From NCBI RefSeq assembly GCF_006538345.1, contig NZ_BJKL01000001.1:1-64000 (forward strand): 64,000 nucleotides of DNA, given 5' to 3'. The position numbers and the translations under genes were made by a program. Shown here one piece after another: positions 42,967 through 55,298 of the stretch. The notes under the pieces were generated by a model. The model was not told where the DNA came from. It was given only the letters and a program-made list of their open reading frames with translations, and did not search any database. The stretch's first letter is position 1. Each line of letters begins with the position of its first letter. The DNA is from Alteromonas sp. KUL49. GTDB lineage: Bacteria; Pseudomonadota; Gammaproteobacteria; Enterobacterales; Alteromonadaceae.

Positions 42967-43844
42967 ATGTCACCAAAAAAAGAGGGCTAGGTCGCGGGTT
43001 AGATGCGCTACTTGCGACCAGTCAATCTTCTTCTCAGCGAGAACGAGATGCAGTAGCTGATGAACTCGCTCAAAGTGAGTTGAGCAAGCTTCCCATCGAG
43101 CACTTGACGCCAGGTAAGTATCAACCAAGAAAAGATATGTCACCGGAGGCTCTGGAAGAGTTAGCTTCATCTATCCGTGCTCAAGGGGTAATTCAACCCA
43201 TTGTAGTAAGAGAAATCGAACCGAACCGTTACGAGATTATTGCCGGTGAACGGCGTTGGCGTGCCGCACAATTGGCGCAGCTCGATGAAGTGCCTTGTTT
43301 GGTTAAAAATGTACCGGATGAAGCTGCTGTCGCGATTGCACTCATTGAAAATATTCAACGTGAAGACCTCAATGCCATGGAAGAGGCGCAAGCGTTAGAT
43401 AGATTAATGAATGAGTTTGCTCTAACTCACGCGCAAGTTGCTGAGGCTGTGGGTAAATCCAGAACGACGGTCACTAATCTACTTCGCTTAAACAATCTGA
43501 ACGAGGATGTAAAAATTCTTGTTGAGCACGGTGATATTGAAATGGGGCACGCACGTGCTTTGCTTGCGCTCGAAGGTATGGAGCAATCAACCGCAGCGCA
43601 AACTGTGTCTGGAAAAGGCCTCACCGTTAGAGATACCGAAAAGCTTGTTAAGAAGCTACTTGAACCAGAAAAGCCAAAAGCTGAGAAAAAAGTTGATCCC
43701 GATGTTGAAAGTTTAATGACTCGACTTTCAGAAAATCTCGGTGCTCAAGTGGCCATCAATCACAACAATAAGGGTAAAGGTAAGCTGGTTATAAGCTTCA
43801 ATGACCTTGAGCAATTAGACGGTATTATTAATAAAATACAATAG
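42967..43844 (+). CDS. parB: Chromosome partition protein ParB (Spo0J); frame broken by a 1-nt deletion
   Basis: A CTP-dependent DNA clamp that loads at parS. From ATG 42967 the frame reads MSPKK, then EG and a stop. Adding one A to the A7 run (42974-42981 region) restores the expected opening MSPKKRGLGRGLDALLATSQ and continues to 43844, 292 residues in all. The N-domain has the CTP-binding ERRWRAAQL box and ENIQREDLNAMEEA. The helix-turn-helix ALTHAQVAEAVGKSRTTVTN and the C-terminal dimerisation domain follow. An in-frame ATG at 43080 alone would lack the N-terminal ParA-stimulating segment. Sequence error is likeliest. Confidence 0.92.
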
Positions 43845-43872
43845 TTTATAAAGAATTATTAAACGCCCCTCC

Positions 43873-43916
43873 TCCGCCTTGTGCATCGATGCATCATCGG
43901 TAAAATCGCCAAGGCG
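43873..43916. repeat. Inverted repeat between parB and atpI
   Basis: CCGCCTTG (43873-43880) and CAAGGCGG (43909-43916) are exact complements. Directly inside lies a perfect 12-base palindrome TGCATCGATGCA (43881-43892). No T run follows, so it is not a standard terminator. Function unknown. Confidence 0.6.
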
Positions 43917-44021
43917 GATAGACAAGTTTCCAGTTATACACTTAGTAAATTTTCAAAATAACTTTCAAGATGCGTTGAATGGTTGAAAAATCTCGGTAAA
44001 ACAGTATACTTCTGACGCTTT

Positions 44022-44435
44022 TTGTTAGACGTGAACAAGCTACGGGATAAAGTGACAAACAAGCTGACTGAACAAGGATTAAACTTAGCGAAGAAAGGGA
44101 TCTTGGTTCAAGTCGTAATAGCGCTTTTTCTTTCTCTTTTTTTAGGTGTTTTGTTGAGCGGCCATGCAGCAATATCAGCATTAGCTGGGGCAATGGCGAG
44201 TATTCTCCCTACCTGTATTTTCACGCTATTTGCGTTCCGTTATGGCGGTGCAACGCAAAGTAATCTAGTGGCAAAGAGCTTTAGCCAGGGCTCAAAGGTC
44301 AAGTTGGCACTTACGACAATATTATTTGTTATCGCTTTCGCAGGACTAAACGCATTGCCGATCGTTGTGTTTATTTCTTATGCGGTAACAACGGCCAGCC
44401 ATAGTTTGGCCATGCTGTGTTTTGATAAGCAATAA
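44022..44435 (+). CDS. atpI: ATP synthase subunit I
   Basis: 137 residues from TTG 44022, or 134 from GTG 44031. Four hydrophobic segments (for example GILVQVVIALFLSLFLGVLL and the GAMASILPTCIFTLFAF pair) are typical of AtpI, an assembly factor for the c-ring or a Mg2+/Ca2+ channel depending on species. It leads the atp operon as usual; AtpI is poorly conserved, and the start codon cannot be fixed from sequence alone. Confidence 0.88.
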   Translation: MLDVNKLRDKVTNKLTEQGLNLAKKGILVQVVIALFLSLFLGVLLSGHAAISALAGAMASILPTCIFTLFAFRYGGATQSNLVAKSFSQGSKVKLALTTILFVIAFAGLNALPIVVFISYAVTTASHSLAMLCFDKQ

Positions 44436-44515
44436 AAAAGAATAACAACGGCTATCACTACAATATCAGCGCAATAGAACAGTTAACGATTTCTACACTT
44501 TACAATTTGGGTTAA

Positions 44516-45352
<837 letters not shown>

Positions 45353-45364
45353 AAAAGTATTGAG

Positions 45365-45397
45365 CCGTGTTGATTCGCCTGGAAACAATCAGCACGG
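45365..45397 (+). other. RNA hairpin in the atpB-atpE spacer
   Basis: CCGTGTTGATT (45365-45375) pairs with AATCAGCACGG (45387-45397): eleven pairs with one GU and an 11-base loop. It is not followed by a proper T run, so it is more likely a processing or stability element within the atp mRNA than a terminator. Confidence 0.7.
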
Positions 45398-45404
45398 TTT
45401 ATAA

Positions 45405-45689
<285 letters not shown>

Positions 45690-45726
45690 TCAATACTCTA
45701 GCGAACTTTTATGAGGAGAGGCGATA

Positions 45727-46197
45727 GTGAATATTAACGCCACTTTTATTGGTCAATTAGTCGCGTTCGCTGTGTTCGTGGTGTTCTGCATGAAATATGT
45801 ATGGCCACCGCTGATTGCAGCGATTGAAGAACGTCAGAAGAAAATCGCCGATGGGCTTGAAGCTTCTGAACGTGCGGAGAAAGACCTAGAGCTAGCTCAA
45901 GCGAAAGCTACAGAGCAGCTTAAAGATGCGAAAGCGCAAGCAGCTGAAATTATCGAGCAGGCTAAAAAGCGTGCCAACCAATTGGTTGACGACGAAACGC
46001 AAAAAGGCCATGCGGAACGCGAGAAAATCATCGCTTCTGGTTATGCCGAAATTGAAGCTGAACGTAATCGTGCCAAAGAAGATCTGCGCAAACAGGTTGC
46101 TGCTTTAGCAATCGCTGGTGCACAACAGATCATCCAACGTGAAATCGATGCTGAAGCGCAAAACGACATTGTTGAAAAACTTGTCGCTGAGCTTTAA
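45727..46197 (+). CDS. atpF: ATP synthase F0 subunit b
   Basis: 156 residues, equal to E. coli. An N-terminal membrane anchor (about 5-25) is followed by a long charged coiled coil (about 30-140), which forms the peripheral stalk. GTG start preceded by GAGGAG. The coiled coil ends at residue 156 as expected, with atpH following after 14 bases. Confidence 0.98.
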   Translation: MNINATFIGQLVAFAVFVVFCMKYVWPPLIAAIEERQKKIADGLEASERAEKDLELAQAKATEQLKDAKAQAAEIIEQAKKRANQLVDDETQKGHAEREKIIASGYAEIEAERNRAKEDLRKQVAALAIAGAQQIIQREIDAEAQNDIVEKLVAEL

Positions 46198-46211
46198 GAG
46201 GGAGATGAGCC

Positions 46212-46745
46212 ATGTCTGAATTGACAACCGTTGCTCGTCCTTACGCTAAAGCAGCTTTCGATTTCGCTGTCGAGAAAGGTGTTATTGCCCAATGGCAAGA
46301 CATGCTGGCTTTTGCCGGTGCAGTAGCAAGCAACGAAGAAATGCACTCGTTATTAACGGGTTCAGTTGCTGCAGAAACACTGGCGGATGTTTTTATTAAC
46401 ATCTGTGGCGAGCAGCTCGACGAACACGGCCAAAACCTAGTTAAGGTGTTGGCAGAGAATAAACGTTTATCTACGTTGCCTGAAATTTCGACCTTGTTCG
46501 ATGCGCTAAAAGCAGATTACGAGAAAGAAATTGAAGTAGACGTTACGTCAGCGACTGAGTTGACTGATGCACAGCAAACTGAGCTTAGTGCGTCTTTAGA
46601 AAAACGTTTGGCACGTAAAGTGAAGCTTAATTGTAACGTGGACCCTGCCCTGATTGCCGGATTTGTAGTAAAAGCCGGTGATACAGTTATTGATGGTTCC
46701 GTAAAATCGAAATTGAACCGTCTCGCAGACGCGTTGCAAGCATAA
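46212..46745 (+). CDS. atpH: ATP synthase F1 subunit delta
   Basis: 177 residues. The N-terminal six-helix domain ([19 protein letters not shown]) binds the top of the alpha ring, and the C-terminal part binds subunit b. ATG start with GAGGGAGATG upstream. atpA follows within 14 bases. Confidence 0.97.
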   Translation: MSELTTVARPYAKAAFDFAVEKGVIAQWQDMLAFAGAVASNEEMHSLLTGSVAAETLADVFINICGEQLDEHGQNLVKVLAENKRLSTLPEISTLFDALKADYEKEIEVDVTSATELTDAQQTELSASLEKRLARKVKLNCNVDPALIAGFVVKAGDTVIDGSVKSKLNRLADALQA

Positions 46746-46758
46746 CGGGGATATGAGC

Positions 46759-48300
46759 ATGCAACTTAATTCCACTGAAATTGCTGAACTGATCAAGAAA
46801 AGAATTGAACAGTTCAATGTAACCAGTGAAGCACGCAATGAAGGTACTATTGTTGGTGTAACCGACGGTATTATCCGCATTCATGGCCTTGCAGATGTAA
46901 TGCAAGGTGAAATGATCGAGCTTCCTGGAAGCCGCTACGCAATTGCACTAAACCTTGAGCGTGACTCAGTTGGTGCGGTTGTTATGGGTCCTTATGCCGA
47001 CCTACAAGAAGGCGTAAAAGTACAATCTACTGGTCGTATCCTAGAAGTACCTGTTGGTAATGCGCTACTAGGCCGTGTTGTAAACACGCTTGGTGAGCCA
47101 ATCGACGGTAAAGGTGCGATCGAAGCTGACGGCTTTGAGCCGGTTGAGAAAATTGCACCTGGTGTAATCGAACGTCAATCGGTAGATCAGCCAATCCAAA
47201 CTGGTTATAAGTCAGTTGATGCTATGATTCCAGTTGGCCGTGGCCAGCGTGAGCTTATCATCGGCGACCGCCAGTGTGGTAAAACAGCAATGGCTATCGA
47301 CGCCATCATCAACCAAAAAGGTACAGGCATTAAGTGTGTGTACGTAGCGGTTGGTCAAAAGGCGTCTACTATCGCTAACGTAGTACGTAAACTAGAAGAG
47401 CACGGCGCACTAGATCACACTATCGTGGTTGCAGCTTCTGCTTCTGAGTCTGCTGCGCTTCAATACCTAGCGCCTTACTCTGGTTGTACTATGGGTGAAT
47501 ACTTCCGTGACCGCGGTGAAGACGCACTTATCGTATATGATGATTTGTCAAAGCAAGCAGTTGCTTACCGTCAAATCTCATTGCTACTTAAGCGTCCTCC
47601 TGGTCGTGAAGCATATCCTGGTGACGTATTCTATCTTCACTCGCGCCTACTAGAGCGTGCTGCACGTGTAAACGAGCAATACGTAGAGCGCTACACTAAC
47701 GGTGAAGTTAAAGGTCAAACTGGTTCACTTACTGCGCTTCCAATTATCGAAACGCAAGCGGGTGACGTATCAGCATTCGTACCTACTAACGTAATCTCAA
47801 TTACTGACGGTCAGATCTTCCTAGAAACTGACTTGTTCAACGCAGGTATCCGTCCAGCGGTTAACGCTGGTATCTCGGTATCTCGTGTTGGTGGTGCTGC
47901 ACAAACAAAAATCATCAAGAAACTAGGTGGTGGTATCCGTCTAGCACTTGCTCAGTATCGTGAACTTGCTGCGTTCTCGCAGTTTGCTTCTGACCTTGAT
48001 GATGCCACTCGTGAACAGCTAGAACACGGTGAGCGCGTAACTGAGCTTATGAAGCAGAAGCAGTACGCTCCACTTTCTATCGCTGACATGGGTGTTTCAC
48101 TGTTCGCAGTAGAGAAAGGGTTCCTTAAGGGCATCGAGCTTAACAAAATCCTAGATTTTGAAGCTGCTCTTCACTCGTTCATGAACAGCGAACATGCTGA
48201 GCTGATGAAGACTATCAACGAAACAGGTAACTACAACGACGAGATTGCCGGCAAGTTGAGCGACGCTTTAACTAACTTTAAAGCGACACAAACTTGGTAA
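46759..48300 (+). CDS. atpA: ATP synthase F1 subunit alpha
   Basis: 513 residues from ATG 46759 ([16 protein letters not shown], the usual E. coli-type start, with GGGG eight bases upstream). ATG 46753 would add two residues. Walker A is GDRQCGKTA, and the catalytic-site arginine region [17 protein letters not shown] is intact. It forms the alternating hexamer with beta and carries the non-catalytic nucleotide sites. Confidence 0.99.
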   Translation: MQLNSTEIAELIKKRIEQFNVTSEARNEGTIVGVTDGIIRIHGLADVMQGEMIELPGSRYAIALNLERDSVGAVVMGPYADLQEGVKVQSTGRILEVPVGNALLGRVVNTLGEPIDGKGAIEADGFEPVEKIAPGVIERQSVDQPIQTGYKSVDAMIPVGRGQRELIIGDRQCGKTAMAIDAIINQKGTGIKCVYVAVGQKASTIANVVRKLEEHGALDHTIVVAASASESAALQYLAPYSGCTMGEYFRDRGEDALIVYDDLSKQAVAYRQISLLLKRPPGREAYPGDVFYLHSRLLERAARVNEQYVERYTNGEVKGQTGSLTALPIIETQAGDVSAFVPTNVISITDGQIFLETDLFNAGIRPAVNAGISVSRVGGAAQTKIIKKLGGGIRLALAQYRELAAFSQFASDLDDATREQLEHGERVTELMKQKQYAPLSIADMGVSLFAVEKGFLKGIELNKILDFEAALHSFMNSEHAELMKTINETGNYNDEIAGKLSDALTNFKATQTW

Positions 48301-48357
48301 TCAATGGTGCTGGTGTTTAACCACCAGCGCATTCGTTGAGTAATCGGAGAGATAGTC

Positions 48358-49218
48358 ATGGCCAGCGGTAAAGAAATAAAAGGTAAGATTGGGAGTATTA
48401 AAAATACTCAAAAAATTACCAGTGCGATGGAAATGGTTGCCGCGTCTAAAATGAAAAAGGCGCAGGAACGCATGGCCTCTGGTCGTCCATACGCACAAAA
48501 TATGCTTAAAGTGATTGGTCACATTGCCAATGGTAGCTTGGAGTATCGCCACCCTTATTTGGAAGAGCGTGAAGTCAAGCGTGTTGGTTACATCGTGATT
48601 TCTACTGACCGAGGCTTATGTGGTGGCTTGAACACCAACGAATTTAAGCTCGTTGCCAAAGACGTCCAGAAATGGAAAGAACAAGGCGTAGAAGTAGATT
48701 TCGCTGCATTGGGTTCGAAGGCGTGTTCTTTCTTCAACCGTTTCGGTGGTACGTTGTTAGCCGCTGAATCAGGTTTAGGTGACAAGCCATCGGTAAGCGA
48801 TGTAGTGGGTGTTGTACGCGTTATGCTTAACGCTTACGACGAAGGTAAATTGGACCGAGTGTTCTTGGTATTCAATGACTTCGTAAACACGATGACACAG
48901 GCACCTGTGATCAATCAGTTATTGCCTTTGCCAAAGTCGGAAGACGAAGAATATCAGCATCGTTGGGACTACATTTACGAGCCAGATCCAAAGGAAATTT
49001 TGGAAGCATTAATGGTTCGTTACATTGAGTCTCAGGTGTATCAGGGTGTTGTAGAAAACGCAGCTTCAGAACAAGCAGCGCGTATGGTTGCCATGAAGGC
49101 AGCAACCGACAACGCAGGCAACCTTATTGATGAGTTGCAACTGGTGTACAACAAAGCGCGTCAAGCCGCAATCACACAAGAAATTAGTGAGATTGTTGGT
49201 GGTGCCGCAGCGGTGTAG
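48358..49218 (+). CDS. atpG: ATP synthase F1 subunit gamma
   Basis: 286 residues, the rotor shaft. The N-terminal coiled helix ([23 protein letters not shown]) and the C-terminal helix ([31 protein letters not shown]) form the asymmetric coiled coil. The Rossmann-like middle contains [11 protein letters not shown]. It starts 57 bases after atpA with CGGAGAG upstream. Confidence 0.98.
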   Translation: MASGKEIKGKIGSIKNTQKITSAMEMVAASKMKKAQERMASGRPYAQNMLKVIGHIANGSLEYRHPYLEEREVKRVGYIVISTDRGLCGGLNTNEFKLVAKDVQKWKEQGVEVDFAALGSKACSFFNRFGGTLLAAESGLGDKPSVSDVVGVVRVMLNAYDEGKLDRVFLVFNDFVNTMTQAPVINQLLPLPKSEDEEYQHRWDYIYEPDPKEILEALMVRYIESQVYQGVVENAASEQAARMVAMKAATDNAGNLIDELQLVYNKARQAAITQEISEIVGGAAAV

Positions 49219-49239
49219 GCAAAGGTTTAGAAAAGATAA

Positions 49240-50637
<1,398 letters not shown>

Positions 50638-50696
50638 TCATGCGGCTGGCCTAGCCAGCCCATAATTTTGCGAATGTACCTAATCAGGAGGTTCAC

Positions 50697-51110
50697 ATGG
50701 CAATGACAGTACATTTGGACGTAGTAAGCGCAGAGAAGCAAATTTTCTCTGGTCTTGTTGAAACGATTCAGGTGACAGGTAGCGAAGGTGAATTGGGTAT
50801 CCACCCAGGTCACGCCCCGCTTATCAGTGCTATTAAACCTGGTATGGTGCGTTTGGTTAAACAGCACGGTGAAGAAGAAATGATTTACGTTGCTGGTGGT
50901 GTACTAGAAGTACAACCAGGCAATGTCACCGTTCTTGCTGATACTGCTGTTCGAGCTGAAGATCTTGATGAGCAGGCGGCACAAGAAGCCAAACGACGTG
51001 CTGAAGAGCATATCGCCAACCCAGGCGCAGACTTTAATTACGCAGAAGCGGCTCACGAATTGGCAGAGGCCATCGCACAGCTTCGCTTGATACAGAAATT
51101 GCGTAAGTAA
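50697..51110 (+). CDS. atpC: ATP synthase F1 subunit epsilon
   Basis: 137 residues. An N-terminal beta-sandwich ([15 protein letters not shown] ... [19 protein letters not shown]) precedes a C-terminal two-helix hairpin, able to inhibit ATP hydrolysis. It is the last gene of the atp operon and is followed at once by a terminator. The ribosome site CAGGAGG is strong. Confidence 0.98.
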   Translation: MAMTVHLDVVSAEKQIFSGLVETIQVTGSEGELGIHPGHAPLISAIKPGMVRLVKQHGEEEMIYVAGGVLEVQPGNVTVLADTAVRAEDLDEQAAQEAKRRAEEHIANPGADFNYAEAAHELAEAIAQLRLIQKLRK

Positions 51111-51125
51111 ATGAGCATTTACCTT

Positions 51126-51154
51126 AAAAACCCGCCAAATGGCGGGTTTTTTGT
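51126..51154 (+). terminator. Terminator of the atp operon
   Basis: AAAAACCCGCC pairs with GGCGGGTTTTTT across loop AAAT, followed by TTGTTT: a classic Rho-independent terminator, symmetrical enough to work in both directions. Confidence 0.95.
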
Positions 51155-51280
51155 TTGCAGCAAAACCTCACATGGCTTAATGTATGCCACTGGTATAACC
51201 ACGCCTTAGTGTTACACACGTTCAGTACTACCCAGTGCTATTGTAGGCCAAGATTTACGTGTAGATAGCACGCTGTATTC

Positions 51281-52266
51281 ATGAAGCTTAACCTTTATTC
51301 CCATAGTCAAAACTCAATATCAATCGGTTTTTATCCGCTAGTAACAACGGTATTGCTGCTTGTTATTCATTACTATACTGGCGCATTAGATTGGCCTTCC
51401 GAAGGCGACATTAAAGCGCAACGTGACTTCAATTCAGCCATCGGCATGTCAGCGCTTACTGGTTATTTTGGTTTGCCATTCGGTTGCTCCATCAAAACGT
51501 GGCAAGCGCGTTGATTTCACTGTTAGTGAAGTCTAATCAGTTAGGGCAGTTTGCTCGGCATCGTTCTCGACTTGCTACTGAGTTTAAACACCACATTTTT
51601 AACACCGCCGTCATCTCTATTCTTATCACGGTATCTTATGTGGTCGTTGAAGGCTTACTCTCCACTAAACAAGAACTGCATGTGCTTATTTTAACTGCGA
51701 CCGCAGTCCCCTTTTGGTTTTTAATGTGGTTGTACTTATTTCAACTGACCTCAAACATTCGCTATTTATCAAAACAGATATTGCCTAATGTAAGTAAAGG
51801 CAGTGATTATCTGACGGCGTTGATTGTATTAGTTAGGCTTGGTGTTGCTAATGCACTCATCTCAGTAGGAGCAGTTATCATAGTGCCGATTTTTTGGTTT
51901 AAGAAAGATATCCCTTCCGTTGATCTGTTTATTCTTACGCTGTTTTCTGGGGCGTTACTTTTATACCTTTGCTTACCCATCTATCGCTTTAAAGTTCAAT
52001 TGGGCGAAGAGCAACAATCAGTGCTGGCAGACATCGAATCTAAAATGAGCGATGAAATACAGCAATATAGAAAATCCCAAGATGGGGGTATCAGCCGCAA
52101 ACTTGAAATATTGGAAAGCGAAAAAGAGGCGGTTACCAATATCTCTTCAAATGCCCAAATGTTTAAAGAGCATGCGAGACTCGCCACTATGGCCATGCTT
52201 GTGCCCTTATCTTGGGGAATAATTAAGATGTTAGAGTGGCTTGTAGCAAACCCCATTACGCAGTAG
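51281..52266 (+). CDS. Multi-pass membrane protein of unknown function; frame broken by a 1-nt deletion
   Basis: I do not recognise the family. From ATG 51281 the frame runs to 51514, and the remainder continues in another frame to 52266. One missing T near 51484 (GGTTTGCT expected) would join them as LPFGLLHQNVASALISLLV, giving 328 residues. Six or seven hydrophobic segments are seen: about 17-37, 60-80, 105-125, 130-150, 165-190 and 205-225, with one at the C-terminus. A soluble helical stretch with many Glu/Lys lies before the last. It may share a transcript with the GST gene 33 bases downstream. Confidence 0.65.
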
Positions 52267-52299
52267 TCTGTTGTATTGACGAATTTTGGAGGGAAGCCT

Positions 52300-52899
52300 A
52301 TGCGTATCTATGGCGACAAGCGTTCAGGGAACTGTTACAAGCTTCAGTTGTTACTCGCTCTACAGGGTAAAACATGCGAATGGATTGATGTAGATATTCT
52401 CAAAGGTCAGACGCGTACTGATGGATTTCTGGAAAAGTCTGCCAATGGCAAAATTCCTATTTTAGAGTTTGACGACGGCCGTGTGCTGTCTGAGTCAAAT
52501 GCAATAATGCACTACCTCGCCGCTGGTTCACCGTTTATTCCGTCATCTACCTATGAATTTGCCAAGTTACTTCAGTGGCAATTCTTTGAGCAATACAGCC
52601 ATGAACCTTATATTGCAGTGGCTCGATATATCAATATATATCTAGGGCTACCCGAAGAGAAAAAAGCAGAGTTTGAAGCGAAACAGGCGGGTGGCTATAG
52701 CGCACTAGAGGTGATGGAGAGACAGCTCACCGAAACACCTTTTTTAGTGGGTGACAGCTTAACCCTTGCTGATATATCACTATTTGCTTATACCCATGTG
52801 GCACATGAAGGCGGTTTTGATTTGACGCCCTTCCCTGCAGTACGCAATTGGATATCACTCGTGAAAGATCAGAAGGGATTCATCCCCTTGCAAGGTTAG
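52300..52899 (+). CDS. Glutathione S-transferase family protein
   Basis: 199 residues from ATG 52300, preceded by GGAGGGAAG (a TTG eight codons upstream is in frame but lacks a site). A thioredoxin-fold N-domain (RIYGDKRSGNCYKLQLLLAL, IPILEFDDGRVLSESNAIMHYLA with the Glu-Ser glutathione contact) is followed by an all-helical C-domain ending LADISLFAYTHV. The substrate is unknown. It converges with the DTW-domain gene; their coding ends overlap by 20 bases. Confidence 0.9.
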   Translation: MRIYGDKRSGNCYKLQLLLALQGKTCEWIDVDILKGQTRTDGFLEKSANGKIPILEFDDGRVLSESNAIMHYLAAGSPFIPSSTYEFAKLLQWQFFEQYSHEPYIAVARYINIYLGLPEEKKAEFEAKQAGGYSALEVMERQLTETPFLVGDSLTLADISLFAYTHVAHEGGFDLTPFPAVRNWISLVKDQKGFIPLQG

Positions 52900-53485
52900 T
52901 CTTTTTTGTTGCTCGTCGGTGATGTTTTGGCCCTTGCCAATGTTGTTGCATGGCCTGTTGAAGATTGTAAAGTGGCGATACGTCAATGTTATACACACAG
53001 CCAAGGGCGTATGCCGTTGCCTCGAGGGTAGAAAGCCCTGCTTTTACTTGTGTATGCCTTATTGCGTATTGAGTTTGAGGTGCGCTGTTAAAGTGAAAAC
53101 TGGGCAGCATAGTTAACCAAGGGTATAGCTGCATAATTCCGAAGGCCTGACGCCAACTGCCGTCAATGACTACAAGGTGCGTTAATCTGCGTGCAAGTGC
53201 ATCTTTGTGGTCTTCAAGGGCGGCACTGTTATCACTGGGATAGAGTATGGCGGATGTGTTAGGTGATAGGGTTTGTTTCAGTGCGTTAATGCGCTCAGCG
53301 TCGTTGTGAGCAACAATATGTGTACGTTGATTACTGATGGCAACCAGCTTCGCTGTATTTTTAGCATGAGATGCTTCTTTAGCGTGTTGTAAAATATAGA
53401 TATCTAACGGAATATCAAAGGGTACCAATGCACTGCAAACACAGGTGGATAACGGATAAGCACAATGCTCACAATAAGCTCTCAT
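52880..53485 (-). CDS. DTW-domain tRNA-uridine aminocarboxypropyltransferase
   Basis: 201 residues from the ATG at 53485. The start gives MRAYCEHCAYPLSTCVC, a zinc-binding cysteine cluster that begins most DTW proteins; upstream in-frame residues are not family-like. The signature VVIDGSWRQA lies in the middle. Enzymes of this family (TapT/TuaA) transfer the aminocarboxypropyl group of SAM to uridine, making acp3U in tRNA. The assignment to position 47 is by family. It is divergent from the alkyltransferase-like gene across 88 bases. Confidence 0.85.
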   Translation of the reverse strand: MRAYCEHCAYPLSTCVCSALVPFDIPLDIYILQHAKEASHAKNTAKLVAISNQRTHIVAHNDAERINALKQTLSPNTSAILYPSDNSAALEDHKDALARRLTHLVVIDGSWRQAFGIMQLYPWLTMLPSFHFNSAPQTQYAIRHTQVKAGLSTLEATAYALGCVYNIDVSPLYNLQQAMQQHWQGPKHHRRATKKTNLARG

Positions 53486-53573
53486 TTTTGTTTTAAACTC
53501 ACCCACTCTAGAATTATTGGCTACAATTGTAATGCATCGGTGATGTTTTTTAGAAATAGAGTCTCTCGCTATT

Positions 53574-53912
53574 ATGAGTGAAGTATCCCTTTCTGAAAAA
53601 ATCACTACTACGCTAGCGCTAGTACCTAGTGGTGTTGTTGTTAGCTACGGTCAGTTAGCTGATTTAGCAGGCTTACCGGGGCGCGCTCGTTACGTGGGGC
53701 AATGCCTTAAACAAACTAATGACATTGTGAACTGGCATCGTGTATTGAGGTCAAACGGGCATATTGCCTTTCCAGAGAACACTTTGAATTATCGTATACA
53801 GTGCGAGAAATTGTGTTCTGAGGGTGTTGACGTCGTCAATGGAAGGGTGAATATGAAGCGTTTTGGATGGAGACCAGATATCTATACTCTTCTCTCTCAA
53901 CTCAAATACTAA
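53574..53912 (+). CDS. Alkyltransferase-like protein (ATL), Cys replaced by Trp
   Basis: 112 residues forming only the DNA-binding C-terminal-like domain of O6-alkylguanine alkyltransferases. The active-site PCHR is replaced by NWHR (W54), as in ATL proteins. These bind O6-alkylguanine without repairing it and hand lesions to nucleotide excision repair. The arginine finger region GRARYVGQCL (R39) and SYGQLADLAGLPG are conserved. The start is ATG 53574. It is a single gene, divergent from the DTW gene and 53 bases before the HD-GYP gene. Confidence 0.87.
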   Translation: MSEVSLSEKITTTLALVPSGVVVSYGQLADLAGLPGRARYVGQCLKQTNDIVNWHRVLRSNGHIAFPENTLNYRIQCEKLCSEGVDVVNGRVNMKRFGWRPDIYTLLSQLKY

Positions 53913-53965
53913 TGCGGTTCGCCATCGACCGCTACTCGCAAAAATAGAAGAATGAATTTGACAAT

Positions 53966-55171
53966 ATGACATCGTCGCCACTGAAAAAGATTACTATCGA
54001 TGAGCTTAAGCCTGGAATGTATGTGCATCATATTGATGAACAAAAGGGCCGTTTGTCAGTGACAAATCAGGGGAGAATCTCTTCGCAGGCCTCTGCTGAT
54101 TTATTAAAAAAGCGCGGTGTCAAAGCATTAACGATTGATACGTCAAAAACCCTCAGTATGGACGACACTCCAGGAGAAGACAGTCACAACAACAGTCAAT
54201 GTGATGAACCACAACAAAGTGGTCCAAAGGTATCGTTACAAGATGAGCTAACCCGAGCCTCCAAGCTTCATCATCAGGGTAAACAAATACAAAAGCTATT
54301 GTTGTCGAGTGTGAAAAAAGGACTACCGTTTGACGATAAAATACCGCGCACATTCTCAAAAAACTTGGTGTCTTCCGTAGACAGAAACCCCGATGCACTA
54401 CTGTGTTTAACTAAAATTCGCGAAAAAGACGACTACCTGTTTGAACACTCATTAAACGTCGCCATATTACTCGCCCATTTTGCCCGTTATCTAGGAATGT
54501 CGGATAACGATGTGCAGGACTTGGCTTATGCCGGATTTCTTCATGATTTGGGTAAAATTAAAGTGCCCGATGAAATATTGCACAAACCTGGCCGATTAAC
54601 TGATTCGGAAATGGAAGTAATGCGGGGTCACGTTGCGTTTGGTGTGGATTATTTAAAGCAGACCGATATTGCGCCTCCGCTCATCCGGGCTATCAGTGAA
54701 CATCACGAAAGATTGGATGGTTTGGGTTATCCGGCCGGCGTAGCAGGACAAGACATTAGTAAAGCAGGTCGAATGCTTGCTATTGCGGATATGTACGATG
54801 CATTAGTTGCCGATAGGGTTTACAAAAAAGGCATGCCGAGTCAAAAGGCGTTTGCCATTCTCATTGGCGATGCGCCCAATCGTTTAGATGAGGTACTAGT
54901 TAAACAGTTTATTAAGTGCATGGGCGTATACCCCGTGGGTAGCGTTGTTTTATTGTCGAACGAAAGATTAGCAATGGTTATCGCACAAAGTGATAACCCG
55001 TTAACCCCAAAGGTGAAGATCTTCTATTCGGCGAGAAATAATCATTTCTTAGAAGCCAAAGATGTAGCGCTGAGCAACGAGCCTCGTATTACTATTGTTA
55101 AAGCGGTAAAAGCGGGTGATTATAATATTGATATCAATGCATTCTTTGAGCGTTCAGTGTCTATTGCTTGA
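53966..55171 (+). CDS. HD-GYP domain protein with N-terminal DUF3391
   Basis: 401 residues. An N-terminal DUF3391 domain (about 6-130, opening KITIDELKPGMYVHHID) is followed by an HD-GYP domain (about 150-330). The metal/catalytic motifs HDLGK (about 192-196), HHERLDGLGYP (about 246-256) and DMYDALVADR are intact. Such proteins hydrolyse cyclic di-GMP. No transmembrane or receiver domain is present, so the input signal is unknown. It stands alone, 127 bases before the OmpA-like gene. Confidence 0.9.
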   Translation: MTSSPLKKITIDELKPGMYVHHIDEQKGRLSVTNQGRISSQASADLLKKRGVKALTIDTSKTLSMDDTPGEDSHNNSQCDEPQQSGPKVSLQDELTRASKLHHQGKQIQKLLLSSVKKGLPFDDKIPRTFSKNLVSSVDRNPDALLCLTKIREKDDYLFEHSLNVAILLAHFARYLGMSDNDVQDLAYAGFLHDLGKIKVPDEILHKPGRLTDSEMEVMRGHVAFGVDYLKQTDIAPPLIRAISEHHERLDGLGYPAGVAGQDISKAGRMLAIADMYDALVADRVYKKGMPSQKAFAILIGDAPNRLDEVLVKQFIKCMGVYPVGSVVLLSNERLAMVIAQSDNPLTPKVKIFYSARNNHFLEAKDVALSNEPRITIVKAVKAGDYNIDINAFFERSVSIA

Positions 55172-55298
55172 TAGTTTTCGTTTAGCTAGCATTCATCTTC
55201 ACGAACGTATACTTATTTCAGGTTAGCGAAGGATGACTAAACCCAGTTCTTTATCCAACCCGTGGTTCAACACAATTTTTATTTTCAACGGAGTCATT

